Part shown: positions 1 through 8,570 of the stretch, piece by piece | How positions within the stretch are numbered: the stretch's first letter is position 1 | Layout of the letters: every line of letters begins with the position of its first letter | Source: Bacteroidales bacterium | Lineage (GTDB): Bacteria; Bacteroidota; Bacteroidia; Bacteroidales; VadinHA17 | Reading direction: 5' to 3' | DNA length: 64,000 nucleotides | Assembly: GCA_003142255.1 (NCBI GenBank) | Contig: PLLO01000001.1 | Location: forward strand, 1 to 64,000 | Position numbers and translations under genes: made by a program | Notes under the pieces: model-generated | Seen by the model: only the letters and a program-made list of their open reading frames with translations | What the model was told of the DNA's origin: nothing | Database searches by the model: none

Positions 1-399
1 TAGTTTCTTAGGGGCGCAGAACAATTTTATTTTATACGGTTGAGATCTATCTTTTTTTTGTCCCCCATTGTAAATGACAAGGTAATTTTAATAAAGGGAT
101 ACTCAATTATCTGCTCTTCTGCATTTGTAAGGTACATGATTCTCTACAACTATATGATTACACTCTACAAATGCAGACAATGATTTTTAATTATCAAAAT
201 ATATCTGTCTGTCATAATGTTTCGGGTGGTTATCTCACTCGCATCGTGGCAAATTGAAAAGATTCCGGAATTTCCTGAATGATCTTTCTTAACTTTGATC
301 AATATTAAGGCATTCTTATCAATGGTAAAATTTGATAGATAATTCATGAAAAATAAGTCAATAGACAATAACCTATTCTAATATTTAAACTAAAACATT
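1..399. other. gene-free left edge
   Basis: No convincing gene is seen in the first 399 bases. Short open frames exist on both strands (one of 67 codons on the minus strand at 165-368), but they lack family resemblance and one runs across a promoter-like block. The only structured content I can support is a promoter-leader block at 281-325 that is duplicated upstream of the gene starting at 2180. Confidence 0.6.
281..325 (+). promoter_or_regulatory. promoter-leader block, copy 1
   Basis: This block contains TAACTTTG (290-297), which fits the Bacteroidota -7 consensus TAnnTTTG. It matches the leader at about 2140-2184 over roughly 44 bases with about four of five positions identical. Behind this copy are only tiny frames (7 and 12 codons) before the M28 gene at 400, so it may drive that gene with a long leader or be a relic of a duplication. 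Confidence 0.45.
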
Positions 400-2055
400 A
401 TGTCTCAAGCCTTCAAATTTCTTTCGCTGATCGTATTTTTGCTGTTATCAGGCTGCTATCAAAAAAACAATATCGTTAATCATGAAGCTGGATTAGCTGC
501 ATTCAACGCCGATAGCTTAAAAAGACATATTTCGGTGCTTGCCTCCGATTCGTTCGGGGGCCGCAAACCTCTTACTCCCGGAGAGACAAAGACGATTAAT
601 TACTTGCAACGGCAGTTTTCAGCAGCAGGACTTGAACCCGGTAATGGCAATAGCTTTTACCAGGAGGTACCCATGGTGAATATTTTGGCTTCCGCTGCAC
701 CAGGCATGAAAGTACAATCTCCCAAAGGCAGCTTTATGTTAAAAGCCTATGATGACTATATCATATGGACCAATAAAACTGATGAGGTCATTAGTCTTGA
801 TAATACGGAACTTGTATTTGCAGGCTATGGGGTCGTGGCGCCGGAATATAACTGGAATGATTATGAAGGATTAGATGTTAAGGGTAAAGTTGTGATAGTA
901 ATGGTGAATGATCCTGGATTTTGGGTAGGCGATACAAGCCTGTTCAAAGGAAAGACAATGACTTATTACGGACGTTGGACGTATAAATTTGAAGAAGCCG
1001 CCAGACAGGGTGCAAAAGGCTGTTTAATAATACATAATACTGCTGCGGCAGGCTATCCTTTCATTGTTCAACAAAATAGTTTCAATACTTCCAGACTTCA
1101 ATTGGATAACCGTGGTAAAGACATCAAAAATTGTGATGTGATTGGCTGGATTCCTGAAACTGTCGCAAAAAATTTATTCATTGCCGCCGGTCTGGATTCC
1201 AGTTTACTTGTCAAAGCAAACCAACGGGGCTTTAAAGGAGTTCCTTTGAACCTCAGGTTGTCTACTACTATGAAAATACAGGCAACGTATAATAAATCAC
1301 ATAATGTAATTGGTAAAATCACAGGATCCAAACATCCAGAAGAAGTAATAGTCTACACCGCACATTGGGATCATTTGGGCATCGGCAAACCAGATGAAAC
1401 AGGTGACTCTATTTATAACGGAGCATTGGATAATGCTTCATCAACGGCCGGATTATTGGAACTTGCCCGAGCTTTTAAAAGCTTGAAAATAAAACCTGAA
1501 CGAACCATTCTGTTTCTTTCGGTTACGGGTGAAGAGCAGGGGCTTCTGGGATCCGAGTTTTTTGTTCAGAACTCTGGTTCCCCTTTAAATAAAATAGTTG
1601 CCGACATTAATATGGAATGTTTAAGCTGGGGAATCAGGACCAGGGATATGGTTATAATTGGAGAGGGACAGTCTGAACTGGAAGATTATTTTAAGGAAGA
1701 AGTTAAAAAAGAAGGTGGTTATATTTCTTCTGAAACACATCCTGATGCAGGATTTTTTTATCGTTCGGATCATTTAAGTTTCGCAAAAGCAGGGGTACCT
1801 GTCTTGTATGTTCAGAACGGTGTTGATGTTATTGGAAAAGGGAAAGAGTATGGGGCAAAAATACAGGATGAATACAATGAGAAAAATTATCATCGTCCAT
1901 CTGATGAATATAATGAATCAACATGGACAATGGATGGTGCCATTTATGAATTGAAGTTATTATTTCAGGTAGGCAAACGTTTAGCATTTGAAGAAACATG
2001 GCCTAAATGGAAATCTGGCTCTGAGTTTAAAACAATACGTGGGGAAATGAAATAA
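400..2055 (+). CDS. M28 family zinc aminopeptidase, lipoprotein
   Basis: A 551-residue exported peptidase expected to release N-terminal residues from peptides, using two zinc ions. The N terminus is a lipoprotein signal with lipobox LLSGC (Cys19), so the enzyme should be tethered to the envelope. A PA-like insert covers about residues 110-260. The M28 core follows with visible metal-site segments: AHWDHLG (about 321), GALDNAS (about 341), GEEQG (about 377, catalytic Glu and ligand), ADINME (about 401) and SDHLSF (about 456). Length fits PA-M28 lipoproteins of Bacteroidota. It stands alone, upstream of an unrelated epimerase-like gene. Family assignment is firm; the natural substrate is unknown. 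Confidence 0.93.
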   Translation: MSQAFKFLSLIVFLLLSGCYQKNNIVNHEAGLAAFNADSLKRHISVLASDSFGGRKPLTPGETKTINYLQRQFSAAGLEPGNGNSFYQEVPMVNILASAAPGMKVQSPKGSFMLKAYDDYIIWTNKTDEVISLDNTELVFAGYGVVAPEYNWNDYEGLDVKGKVVIVMVNDPGFWVGDTSLFKGKTMTYYGRWTYKFEEAARQGAKGCLIIHNTAAAGYPFIVQQNSFNTSRLQLDNRGKDIKNCDVIGWIPETVAKNLFIAAGLDSSLLVKANQRGFKGVPLNLRLSTTMKIQATYNKSHNVIGKITGSKHPEEVIVYTAHWDHLGIGKPDETGDSIYNGALDNASSTAGLLELARAFKSLKIKPERTILFLSVTGEEQGLLGSEFFVQNSGSPLNKIVADINMECLSWGIRTRDMVIIGEGQSELEDYFKEEVKKEGGYISSETHPDAGFFYRSDHLSFAKAGVPVLYVQNGVDVIGKGKEYGAKIQDEYNEKNYHRPSDEYNESTWTMDGAIYELKLLFQVGKRLAFEETWPKWKSGSEFKTIRGEMK

Positions 2056-2137
2056 AATAAATTCAAGAGTCATTTTTAATGGTGATTAAATCTCTTTTTA
2101 TATCACACTAACTCTCAATCTTTTTTAGCGGGGAGAG

Positions 2138-2184
2138 ATGTTCTTTCTTAATTTTGATCCGGATTAAGCCATTTTTATCATGAG
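2138..2184 (+). promoter_or_regulatory. promoter-leader block, copy 2
   Basis: TAATTTTG at 2149-2156 fits the -7 consensus TAnnTTTG and lies 23 bases before the start codon at 2180. The block resembles 281-325 nearly base for base. It is the likely promoter of the epimerase-like gene. Confidence 0.55.
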
Positions 2185-2854
2185 CAACAAAATCAAAGTT
2201 ATAATCACCGGATCCACCGGAATGGTTGGCGAAGGCGTTCTTCTCGAATGCCTGCAGCATCCGGATGTGGAATCAATACTGGTAATCAACAGAAGACCCT
2301 GCGGCGTAACTCACCCCAAACTAAAGGAGATCATTCATATTGATTTTTTTGATCTTCTCCCTATCGAATCCCAGTTATCAGGGTACAATGCTTGTTTCTT
2401 CTGCGCAGGCGTGTCATCGGTGGGCATGAAGGAGCCTGAATATACAAAGGTCACTTATGAACTCACAATGAGTTTTGCTCAATCCCTAAGTAAGTTAAAT
2501 CCTGATATGACCTTCTGCTATGTTTCTGGTGCAGGTACCGACAGCAGCGAAAAGGGCAGGATGATGTGGGCAAGGGTCAAGGGCAAAACGGAGAACGACT
2601 TGATGAAACTTCAGTTTAAGAGCGTGTATGCTTTCCGCCCGGCATTTATGAAGCCAATTAAGGGACAAAAAAATGCTCCTTCATTTTACAAATATATTCT
2701 GTGGCTTTATCCCGTCTTACATGCCATGTCTCCACAATACTTTGGCACCCTGAGCGATGTTGGTCTTGCAATGATTAATTGCACGGCATTAGGTGCCGAA
2801 AAGAAAGTGCTGGAAGCAAAAGATATTGCCGGATTAGCAAGGGAAACTTCTTAA
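2180..2854 (+). CDS. NAD(P)-binding epimerase-like protein
   Basis: A 224-residue cytoplasmic Rossmann-fold protein of the atypical/extended SDR group (NAD-dependent epimerase/dehydratase-like). The nucleotide-binding glycine motif GSTGMVGEG is at residues 11-19. A YVSGAGTD segment near 114 and a downstream VKGKTE segment stand where SDR proteins carry the active-site Ser and Lys, but no clean YxxxK is present, so catalysis is uncertain. The start codon follows a TAnnTTTG promoter closely and the gene ends in a strong intrinsic terminator, so it is probably a single-gene transcript. Proteins of this type are often annotated only as oxidoreductases; the substrate is not known. Confidence 0.8.
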   Translation: MSNKIKVIITGSTGMVGEGVLLECLQHPDVESILVINRRPCGVTHPKLKEIIHIDFFDLLPIESQLSGYNACFFCAGVSSVGMKEPEYTKVTYELTMSFAQSLSKLNPDMTFCYVSGAGTDSSEKGRMMWARVKGKTENDLMKLQFKSVYAFRPAFMKPIKGQKNAPSFYKYILWLYPVLHAMSPQYFGTLSDVGLAMINCTALGAEKKVLEAKDIAGLARETS

Positions 2855-2858
2855 TGGC

Positions 2859-2886
2859 AAAAAAGCCGCGAAATGCGGCTTTTTTA
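2859..2886 (+). terminator. intrinsic terminator
   Basis: Stem AGCCGC/GCGGCT with a five-base loop, flanked by an A-run and followed by six T, five bases after the stop codon of the epimerase-like gene. The A/T flanks pair too, so it could also work on the other strand. Confidence 0.85.
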
Positions 2887-2959
2887 ATAAAGAGGGGCGA
2901 GGGGGAGAAACGGAGTGAGGAAGAATCCACGGGGAGATGGCTCCCATAATAAAATAAAA

Positions 2960-2990
2960 TTGACTTGATCTTGTTCCTGGTGTACCTTTG
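2960..2990 (+). promoter_or_regulatory. promoter of PEGA lipoprotein gene
   Basis: TTG at 2960-2962, 20 bases, then TACCTTTG at 2983-2990: this fits the Bacteroidota -33/-7 layout. The start codon is at 3010, giving a very short leader. Confidence 0.6.
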
Positions 2991-3009
2991 ATTAAATAAA
3001 AAGACATCT

Positions 3010-4074
3010 ATGAAAACGCAGCACCCTACAAATGGTCTCTGGCTTCTGCTGATTCCTGGATTCCTTTTTTCAGGATGTGCGAGCACGACACTGTTGACTA
3101 CCGTACCTCCCGGCGCAAGTGTTTATATCAACGGGGAGGTGCTGGGAACCACGCCGTATAAATATTCCGATACCAAGCCGGCACTGTCATCCACCCATAT
3201 CACCTTTAAAAAACAGGGATTTCGGGATATGGATGTCATTCTTAGAAGAAATGAGAGACCCGCATGGGGAGCAATTATCGGCGCCACTATGGTTTACGTG
3301 CCCATTCTATGGTTTGCTGAGTATAAGAAAAGCCATTTTTATGAGCTTGAACGGGCCGCGCTATCGGAAAGGACCGAGGAATATTACGCCAACGCAGATA
3401 CTCTTATAAAATCAGAAATTGAAATATCCGTTGCCGATGAAATACCTTCCGGAGGCAAGCAGGTAATGACAGATACCAATTCGTACAATACACTGGAAGC
3501 GCCGGGCAAGGATTTTACAAAGAGAAGGATTTCAGAATTCGGAATGGGATCAGGCATATGCCTGAAAGGGGGACTTTTTGGTATGGATTATACTTATATC
3601 GGACCTGAAAACTGGGGAGTGAATATTCCATGGAATATGAATATTTCACTTACGCCGATGGAATACGATGATTATGACAGGCCTTTCCCTCCGATGGATT
3701 ACCTGAATATTTTATCATTTAATGTACTTAAGGCCTTTAGCGTTCCGGAAAAAAACCGGAGAATAAGGCTTGAAGCAGGCCCCTCTGCAGTTTTTTTTAG
3801 TAAAGCTACCATTGTGCCCAATCCGCATTATAATCCCAGCCATATTGATGATTCATGGTTCTGGAGCTTCGACTGGCTTAACAACAGCTGGAGATATAAA
3901 TACAATAAAAAGCGTTCATCCTCAAGTACCATAGGCGTCTCACTGGCAGCAAAAATGGAGTTTTTGCTCTCTCCCTCCTTTGATCTGGAAGTTTCGTTGT
4001 TTGCCAATCTAAACAGTCTTAAATCTATTTTCGGCTTAGGTCTCTTTATGAATTTTGGCGATGTAAAGGACTGA
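3010..4074 (+). CDS. PEGA domain lipoprotein
   Basis: A 354-residue lipoprotein with lipobox LFSGC (Cys23) and a PEGA domain at about residues 28-75 (TVPPGASVYINGEVLGTTP). PEGA domains are small beta-sandwiches found in surface proteins. A hydrophobic segment follows near residues 88-108. The C-terminal half is rich in aromatic residues and alternating beta-strand patterns, ending in a phenylalanine-containing segment, which suggests a small outer-membrane barrel-like region. It has its own promoter and converges on the M13 peptidase gene. Role unknown; an envelope structural or sensing role is an inference. Confidence 0.75.
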   Translation: MKTQHPTNGLWLLLIPGFLFSGCASTTLLTTVPPGASVYINGEVLGTTPYKYSDTKPALSSTHITFKKQGFRDMDVILRRNERPAWGAIIGATMVYVPILWFAEYKKSHFYELERAALSERTEEYYANADTLIKSEIEISVADEIPSGGKQVMTDTNSYNTLEAPGKDFTKRRISEFGMGSGICLKGGLFGMDYTYIGPENWGVNIPWNMNISLTPMEYDDYDRPFPPMDYLNILSFNVLKAFSVPEKNRRIRLEAGPSAVFFSKATIVPNPHYNPSHIDDSWFWSFDWLNNSWRYKYNKKRSSSSTIGVSLAAKMEFLLSPSFDLEVSLFANLNSLKSIFGLGLFMNFGDVKD

Positions 4075-4138
4075 CCGGTAACCGATTTGCGTCCGGGAAT
4101 CTTTTTTACTATTCGCGTTTCTTATCCTTTGATATTAT

Positions 4139-6196
4139 TTACCAGATCACCAGCCTTTTTTCAACCGGAACAAAGAGTTTGTCATTCGGACTTATATCAG
4201 GGAACGCAGTATAGAATTCTGGCATATTGAAAACAGTCCCGTTTACCCTGTATTTTGCCGGGGAGTGCTCATTTGTGCTTACAAGAGTCCTCAGATATTC
4301 ATCTCTAGATGTTCCTCTCCATATCTGGGCAAAGCTTAAGAAGAACCGCTGGTTACCGGAGAAGCCATTGATCTTTTCAGGAGGCTCTTTACCCGTGAGA
4401 GATGCCTGGTAAGCATAATATGCGACTGTAAGTCCGCCAAGATCAGCAATGTTTTCTCCGAGTGTCAGCTTCCCATTTATGAACAAGGAATCCAGAACCT
4501 CATATTTATTGAACTGATCGACCAGGAGCGATGTATGTGCTTTAAATTCCTGAGCGTCTTTTTCGGTCCACCAGTCCCGGAGATTCCCGTCTTTATCGAA
4601 CTGCCTCCCCATATTGTCGAATCCATGAGTCATTTCGTGGCCGATTACCATTCCTATTGCACCGTAGTTTATCGCGTCATCGGCATTGCGGTTAAAGAAC
4701 GGAGGCTGCAAGATAGCTGCCGGAAAGACAATCTCATTTTTCGACGGATCATAGTAAGCATTGACGGTCTGAGGAGTCATTCCCCACTCACTCTTGTCAA
4801 CTGGCTTGCCTACTTTGTTCATGTTATAAGAAAATTCGAACCTGTTCGACCGGATAATATTGCCGAGATATTCATCCTCCATGATTTCGAGTCCCGAATA
4901 GTCTCTCCATTTGTCCGGATAGCCGATCTTAATATTTATTTTTTCAAGCTTGGCAATAGCCTCATTTTTGGTCACAGGTCCCATCCATGTAAGATTCTCA
5001 ATCCTGTTCTTCAGGGATTTTTTAAGGTTATCCGTAAGAATGAGCATTTTCTCCTTGGCTTCAGGAGGGAAGTATTTCCTCACATATAGCTGTCCGACAG
5101 CTTCGCCCAGACTACTGCTTGTAACATCCAGTATCCGTTTCCAACGCGGAGGCATAACCTTTTCACCTGAAAGCGTCGTATGGTAAAAATCAAAATTCTG
5201 TTTTTCAAATTTATCATTCAGATAAGCCGAGTATGTATTAATGATCTCCCATCTTAAAAATGTTTTCCAGTCATCGACACTGACTGATTTCATCAGCTTG
5301 TCAAGACCCCTGATAAAGCTTGGCTGCCTTATATTGAATTCTGAGATAGCGGGATAACCTATATTTTTAAGAAATTGTCTCCAGTTAAAATCAGGAGCCA
5401 GGGTTTCGAGCTCTGAGACGGTGAATTTATTGTAAGTCTTTTGCGGATCCTGATTGTCCACATTTGTAAATGAAGAATCGGCAAACTGTGTTTCTATACT
5501 GAAAATCTTCTGAGCATTTGCTGAAGCGATCTCCGGTTTGTCATTTAAAAGTTCAAACATTCTTGTCAGGTGAACAATATAAGCCTCCCTGATTTTTTTG
5601 CTTGCATCGTCCTTTTTGAAATAATAATCCCTGTCAGGGAGTCCGATGCCTGTCTGCCAGGTATTGGCTATCATCATGCTGCTGTTTTTTTGATCCGGGC
5701 TGGCAAAAACTGCAAAAAACGGATTTACACCAAATTGCTGTAAATAAGATGCAACATCCTGCACATCGGCAATGGTTTTCATATTGTCGACACGTGAAAA
5801 GAAGTCCTCCAGTGGCTTAAGGTCAAACTGCTCAATCTTAATCGTATCCATTCCCGAGTTATACAGATTGCCGATTTTCTGAGAGACGGCATCGGCCGAA
5901 CCGTTTTCTTTGCCTGACACCTCTTTAAAAATATCCAGGATATTATTTCTGTTTTTTTCTGTCAGCTCCTCAAAAGCATCATACTCGCTTTTATCCTGCG
6001 GAATAGGATGATTTTTGTTCCAGGTCCCGTTAACATATTCGAAAAAGTCATTGCCGGGCTTGACATTCAGATCCATGTTTTTTACTGAAAATACTTCCGC
6101 GGAGCTTTTCTCTTTATTGTTCCGGCTGCCTGTACAGCCTAAGGTCAGGAGCATTGCAACCGATGCAACAGAAACAGTCATGACAAAATTTTTCAT
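4139..6196 (-). CDS. pepO: M13 family zinc endopeptidase, lipoprotein
   Basis: A 685-residue neprilysin/PepO-like metallo-endopeptidase. It starts with a lipoprotein signal (lipobox LTLGC, Cys21), so it acts in the envelope. The family landmarks are all visible: NAYY substrate-binding motif near residue 480, zinc motif HEMTH near 519 inside VIGHEMTHGFD, and the third-ligand segment ENIADLGG near 580. Length matches the family (about 670-700). M13 enzymes cut oligopeptides, so this probably takes part in peptide use or quality control together with the nearby M28 peptidase. It is transcribed alone on the minus strand, converging on the PEGA lipoprotein gene. Confidence 0.95.
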   Translation of the reverse strand: MKNFVMTVSVASVAMLLTLGCTGSRNNKEKSSAEVFSVKNMDLNVKPGNDFFEYVNGTWNKNHPIPQDKSEYDAFEELTEKNRNNILDIFKEVSGKENGSADAVSQKIGNLYNSGMDTIKIEQFDLKPLEDFFSRVDNMKTIADVQDVASYLQQFGVNPFFAVFASPDQKNSSMMIANTWQTGIGLPDRDYYFKKDDASKKIREAYIVHLTRMFELLNDKPEIASANAQKIFSIETQFADSSFTNVDNQDPQKTYNKFTVSELETLAPDFNWRQFLKNIGYPAISEFNIRQPSFIRGLDKLMKSVSVDDWKTFLRWEIINTYSAYLNDKFEKQNFDFYHTTLSGEKVMPPRWKRILDVTSSSLGEAVGQLYVRKYFPPEAKEKMLILTDNLKKSLKNRIENLTWMGPVTKNEAIAKLEKINIKIGYPDKWRDYSGLEIMEDEYLGNIIRSNRFEFSYNMNKVGKPVDKSEWGMTPQTVNAYYDPSKNEIVFPAAILQPPFFNRNADDAINYGAIGMVIGHEMTHGFDNMGRQFDKDGNLRDWWTEKDAQEFKAHTSLLVDQFNKYEVLDSLFINGKLTLGENIADLGGLTVAYYAYQASLTGKEPPEKINGFSGNQRFFLSFAQIWRGTSRDEYLRTLVSTNEHSPAKYRVNGTVFNMPEFYTAFPDISPNDKLFVPVEKRLVIW

Positions 6197-6387
6197 TTTG
6201 GTATGTTTAATAGATTAATTGACTCTTGTAAATAATTTCCTCGAAATTAATGTTTTAAAATTATTGAAAATAAAACAAACTTAATTCGGAGGTATTTTTG
6301 ATTCCGTAAAGATCATAAATGTAGAAAAATCCCAGTAATTTTTTTGATCAGACTTTCCTGCAGGATTAAAAAGCAATAAAAAAATAA

Positions 6388-6438
6388 ATATCGCTTGCGA
6401 TATAAAAATAATTACTATATTTGCATCGCGAACGATAT
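6388..6438 (+). promoter_or_regulatory. gpx-marR promoter with two palindromic operator-like sites
   Basis: A -7 box TATATTTG lies at 6416-6423, with a TTG at 6395-6397 eighteen bases upstream. A perfect 7-bp inverted repeat ATATCGC-TT-GCGATAT (6388-6403) covers the -33 region. A second imperfect copy, ATCG-CGAA-CGAT (6425-6436, with flanking AT), lies just after the -7 box; 12 of 16 bases match the first when reversed. A third half-site AACGATA is at 6446-6452. MarR proteins bind such palindromes, and a marR gene is the second gene downstream, so autorepression is likely. Confidence 0.7.
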
Positions 6439-6517
6439 AATCTGTAACGATAGAATATTTTTACAAGATCATCGGCGCTATTGAATTGAGTTATGTACAA
6501 CAAGAAATAATAAAAAA

Positions 6518-7000
6518 ATGAAAAACCAGTTTTACGAGTTTACGGCACTGAGCCTTCAGGGGAAAGAGATAAGCATGTCGGCTTATGAAGGGAAGACTAT
6601 TCTAGTTGTCAATACTGCCAGCAAATGCGGGTTTACACCTCAGTTTGAGGGTTTGGAGAAGCTTTACGAAAAATACAAGGACAGAGGAGTTGTTGTCCTG
6701 GGCTTCCCGTGCAATCAGTTTGCCAACCAGGAACCCGGCGATGAGAAGTCAATATCCGAAGGATGTCTTTTGAACTATGGAGTTACTTTCCCGATGTTCT
6801 CCAAGATCGAAGTGAACGGGGAGAATGCCCATCCGATCTATAAATACCTTAAGAAGCAACTAAACAGTTTCTGGGGCAGCAGGATCAAATGGAATTTCAC
6901 CAAGTTTCTTATCGATCCAAACGGAAAGCCGGTTAAGAGATTTGCACCGGTTACCAAGCCCGAGAAGATTGATGAATATTTACAGAAGTTTTTGAATTAA
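6518..7000 (+). CDS. glutathione peroxidase family protein
   Basis: A 160-residue thioredoxin-fold peroxidase that reduces hydroperoxides, in bacteria usually with thioredoxin as electron donor. The peroxidatic Cys37 sits in NTASKCGFT (not selenocysteine). The catalytic partners are visible: Gln in FPCNQFANQ (Gln67) and Trp-Asn in KWNFTKFL near residue 127. There is no signal peptide, so it is cytoplasmic. It is the first gene of a two-gene operon with a MarR regulator 15 bases downstream, behind a promoter with two palindromes. This suggests peroxide- or organic-hydroperoxide-responsive control of the OhrR/MarR type. Confidence 0.95.
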   Translation: MKNQFYEFTALSLQGKEISMSAYEGKTILVVNTASKCGFTPQFEGLEKLYEKYKDRGVVVLGFPCNQFANQEPGDEKSISEGCLLNYGVTFPMFSKIEVNGENAHPIYKYLKKQLNSFWGSRIKWNFTKFLIDPNGKPVKRFAPVTKPEKIDEYLQKFLN

Positions 7001-7015
7001 AAATGCATTCTATTT

Positions 7016-7465
7016 ATGGAATCTGAACAATTAAAGCTGGACAATCAGCTCTGTTTTCCGGTATATGCAGCTTCGCGGCTGATAATAAGGGAATATCAGC
7101 CATACCTCAATAATCTGGGCATTACTTACCCCCAGTACCTGGTACTAATGGTTCTTTGGGAGACTGATAACATTCCTGTAAATGACATCTCACAAAAACT
7201 GATTCTGAATACCAACACTGTCACCCCTCTTTTGAAACGCATGGAAGCGGAGGGATTTATTAAACGGCAGCGATCCGAAAGCGATGAAAGAAAGGTTCAG
7301 GTTAAGCTTACCAGGAAAGGAAAGCTGCTGCAGGGAAAGGCAGCTTCAATACCGGGGAGCCTTGCTTCCGGTCTCGTTTCCGAAACTATGGATATCGGGG
7401 AGCTGGTCGATTTGAAAGATAAGCTTTGCAAGCTGATCAATTATCTGCTTAAGAAAAACAGATAG
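7016..7465 (+). CDS. MarR family transcriptional regulator
   Basis: A 149-residue winged-helix repressor. The recognition region (ILNTNTVTPLLKRMEAEGF) and the wing (RSESDERKVQVKLT) are at about residues 60-103 and fit the family closely. One Cys lies near the N terminus (LDNQLCFPVYAASR, about residue 12-13); in OhrR proteins a Cys in just this position senses organic hydroperoxides. With a glutathione peroxidase as the operon partner, an OhrR-like redox repressor is the most likely role. A second Cys near the C terminus (KLCKLINY) is also seen. The palindromes upstream of the operon are its probable operators. Confidence 0.92.
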   Translation: MESEQLKLDNQLCFPVYAASRLIIREYQPYLNNLGITYPQYLVLMVLWETDNIPVNDISQKLILNTNTVTPLLKRMEAEGFIKRQRSESDERKVQVKLTRKGKLLQGKAASIPGSLASGLVSETMDIGELVDLKDKLCKLINYLLKKNR

Positions 7466-7514
7466 AAAAACTTTTCAGAATTGAGGAGTTTTCCGCAGGC
7501 TGGCATAGAAGACC

Positions 7515-7536
7515 GGGCTTATAATCTTTATTGTCC
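7515..7536. repeat. 22-nt direct repeat, copy 1
   Basis: GGGCTTATAATCTTTATTGT and the next two bases recur at 8414-8435 with two mismatches. The two copies bracket the gene at 7573-8292. This copy lies in the noncoding stretch between marR and that gene. Confidence 0.6.
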
Positions 7537-7572
7537 ATATCAGCATTTGAGCCTATTATAAACTTTCCGGGT

Positions 7573-8292
7573 TTACCTGAGAATGATGCCAATGTTTCTG
7601 AATTTTGCTGTAGTAATTTCAGTTGTTTTATGTGAAGTAACGGCTGCTCCGAGATAAATTTTTTCAGGAAGAGCGAGAGTAAAAGTTGCATATTCCTTCC
7701 ATGATTTGCCATCGGTACCGGTATATCCGGTAAACTGATTTCCGACCCTTTTGAGTCGTATCCATGTGTTCGGAAATGTAACCGGAAAATCAGGCGTGCC
7801 ATCAATCCTTGCAGGATAAATTGCTTTCATTTCACCACCTGTAATCTGACGGTACTGATATTCAAATCCACCGTTGTTTTTATTCCGTTGAGTATTATTC
7901 GGGAAAATCTGAAAATAAATATGTTTGCTTCCGGGTGTCAGATCTTCACGGGCCATTAATCCCGCTTTGGTGTACTGATGGGTAGCAGTAAGGCTTTCAA
8001 TTCGGGCTACGAAGTCAAAATCCCCTATTTTTTCAATATAAACAAAATTGAATTCATCCTTTACACCCCACACATCTGCTCCGCCTGCAGTAATGTCAAA
8101 TCCTCCGTCAGACACAGTTACAATACCTGCAATTGATGGGTTTCCAACATCAGTATGTTTAAAATCTTCTGTTTTAAGGAGTTTTATTTTCCTCGTTTTT
8201 TGTACTGGCTGACTATTATTCTGAGCATACAGAGTTCCAGTAAAGAGAATCAGTAATGAAATGGCAGCGGTTAAAGTGTTTTTTCTTGGCAT
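7573..8292 (-). CDS. secreted DUF1349-like beta-sandwich protein
   Basis: A 239-residue secreted protein with an N-terminal signal peptide (hydrophobic run at about 8-22, likely cleavage after YAQ). The rest resembles DUF1349/concanavalin-like beta-sandwich domains: the segment FDFVARIESLTATHQYTKAGLM followed by WIRLKRVGNQFTGYTGTDG and KIYLGAAVTSH near the end is typical of such modules, which often accompany glycoside hydrolases as carbohydrate-binding or regulatory domains. No catalytic motif is seen. The gene is bracketed by a 22-nt direct repeat and stands alone. A binding role in polysaccharide degradation is an inference. Confidence 0.7.
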   Translation of the reverse strand: MPRKNTLTAAISLLILFTGTLYAQNNSQPVQKTRKIKLLKTEDFKHTDVGNPSIAGIVTVSDGGFDITAGGADVWGVKDEFNFVYIEKIGDFDFVARIESLTATHQYTKAGLMAREDLTPGSKHIYFQIFPNNTQRNKNNGGFEYQYRQITGGEMKAIYPARIDGTPDFPVTFPNTWIRLKRVGNQFTGYTGTDGKSWKEYATFTLALPEKIYLGAAVTSHKTTEITTAKFRNIGIILR

Positions 8293-8386
8293 AGCAGACT
8301 GGTTTATTTGGCAATTCCAAATCTATATAAAATATACATAGTATTCAGTTAACTGAAGTAAAGAAAAGAGATTCAATGGGTCATGT

Positions 8387-8435
8387 CCCGATCCGCTCCT
8401 GCGGATCGGGGATGAGCTTATAACCTTTATTGTCC
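8387..8435. repeat. perfect hairpin plus 22-nt direct repeat, copy 2
   Basis: CCCGATCCGC-TCCT-GCGGATCGGG (8387-8410) is a perfect 10-bp hairpin. Four bases on comes the second copy of the 22-nt repeat (8414-8435). No T-run follows on either strand, so it is not a clear terminator; it looks like a repetitive palindromic element. Confidence 0.6.
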
Positions 8436-8516
8436 GTGTTATAGAGTGTTATATTGTTTTTTATCTTCAGAATACAGGGCTAATTAATAAAAAACAGTAA
8501 TAAACAGTAGTAAACA

Positions 8517-8547
8517 TTGGTAGTTATTAAAATATTTAGTAACTTTA
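8517..8547 (+). promoter_or_regulatory. putative promoter of membrane protein-HTH operon
   Basis: TTG at 8517-8519, 20 bases, then TAACTTTA at 8540-8547, one base off the TAnnTTTG consensus. The start codon is at 8571. Confidence 0.45.
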
Positions 8548-8570
8548 TAGTCTAACCAATTTCTTCTACC

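Noticed and set aside
165..368. 67-codon minus-strand open frame at the left edge
   Set aside because: No family likeness, AT-rich composition without codon bias, and it crosses a promoter-like block.
4535..5089. Long frame antisense to the M13 peptidase
   Set aside because: It is the mirror of a well-supported gene; its translation has no protein-like features.
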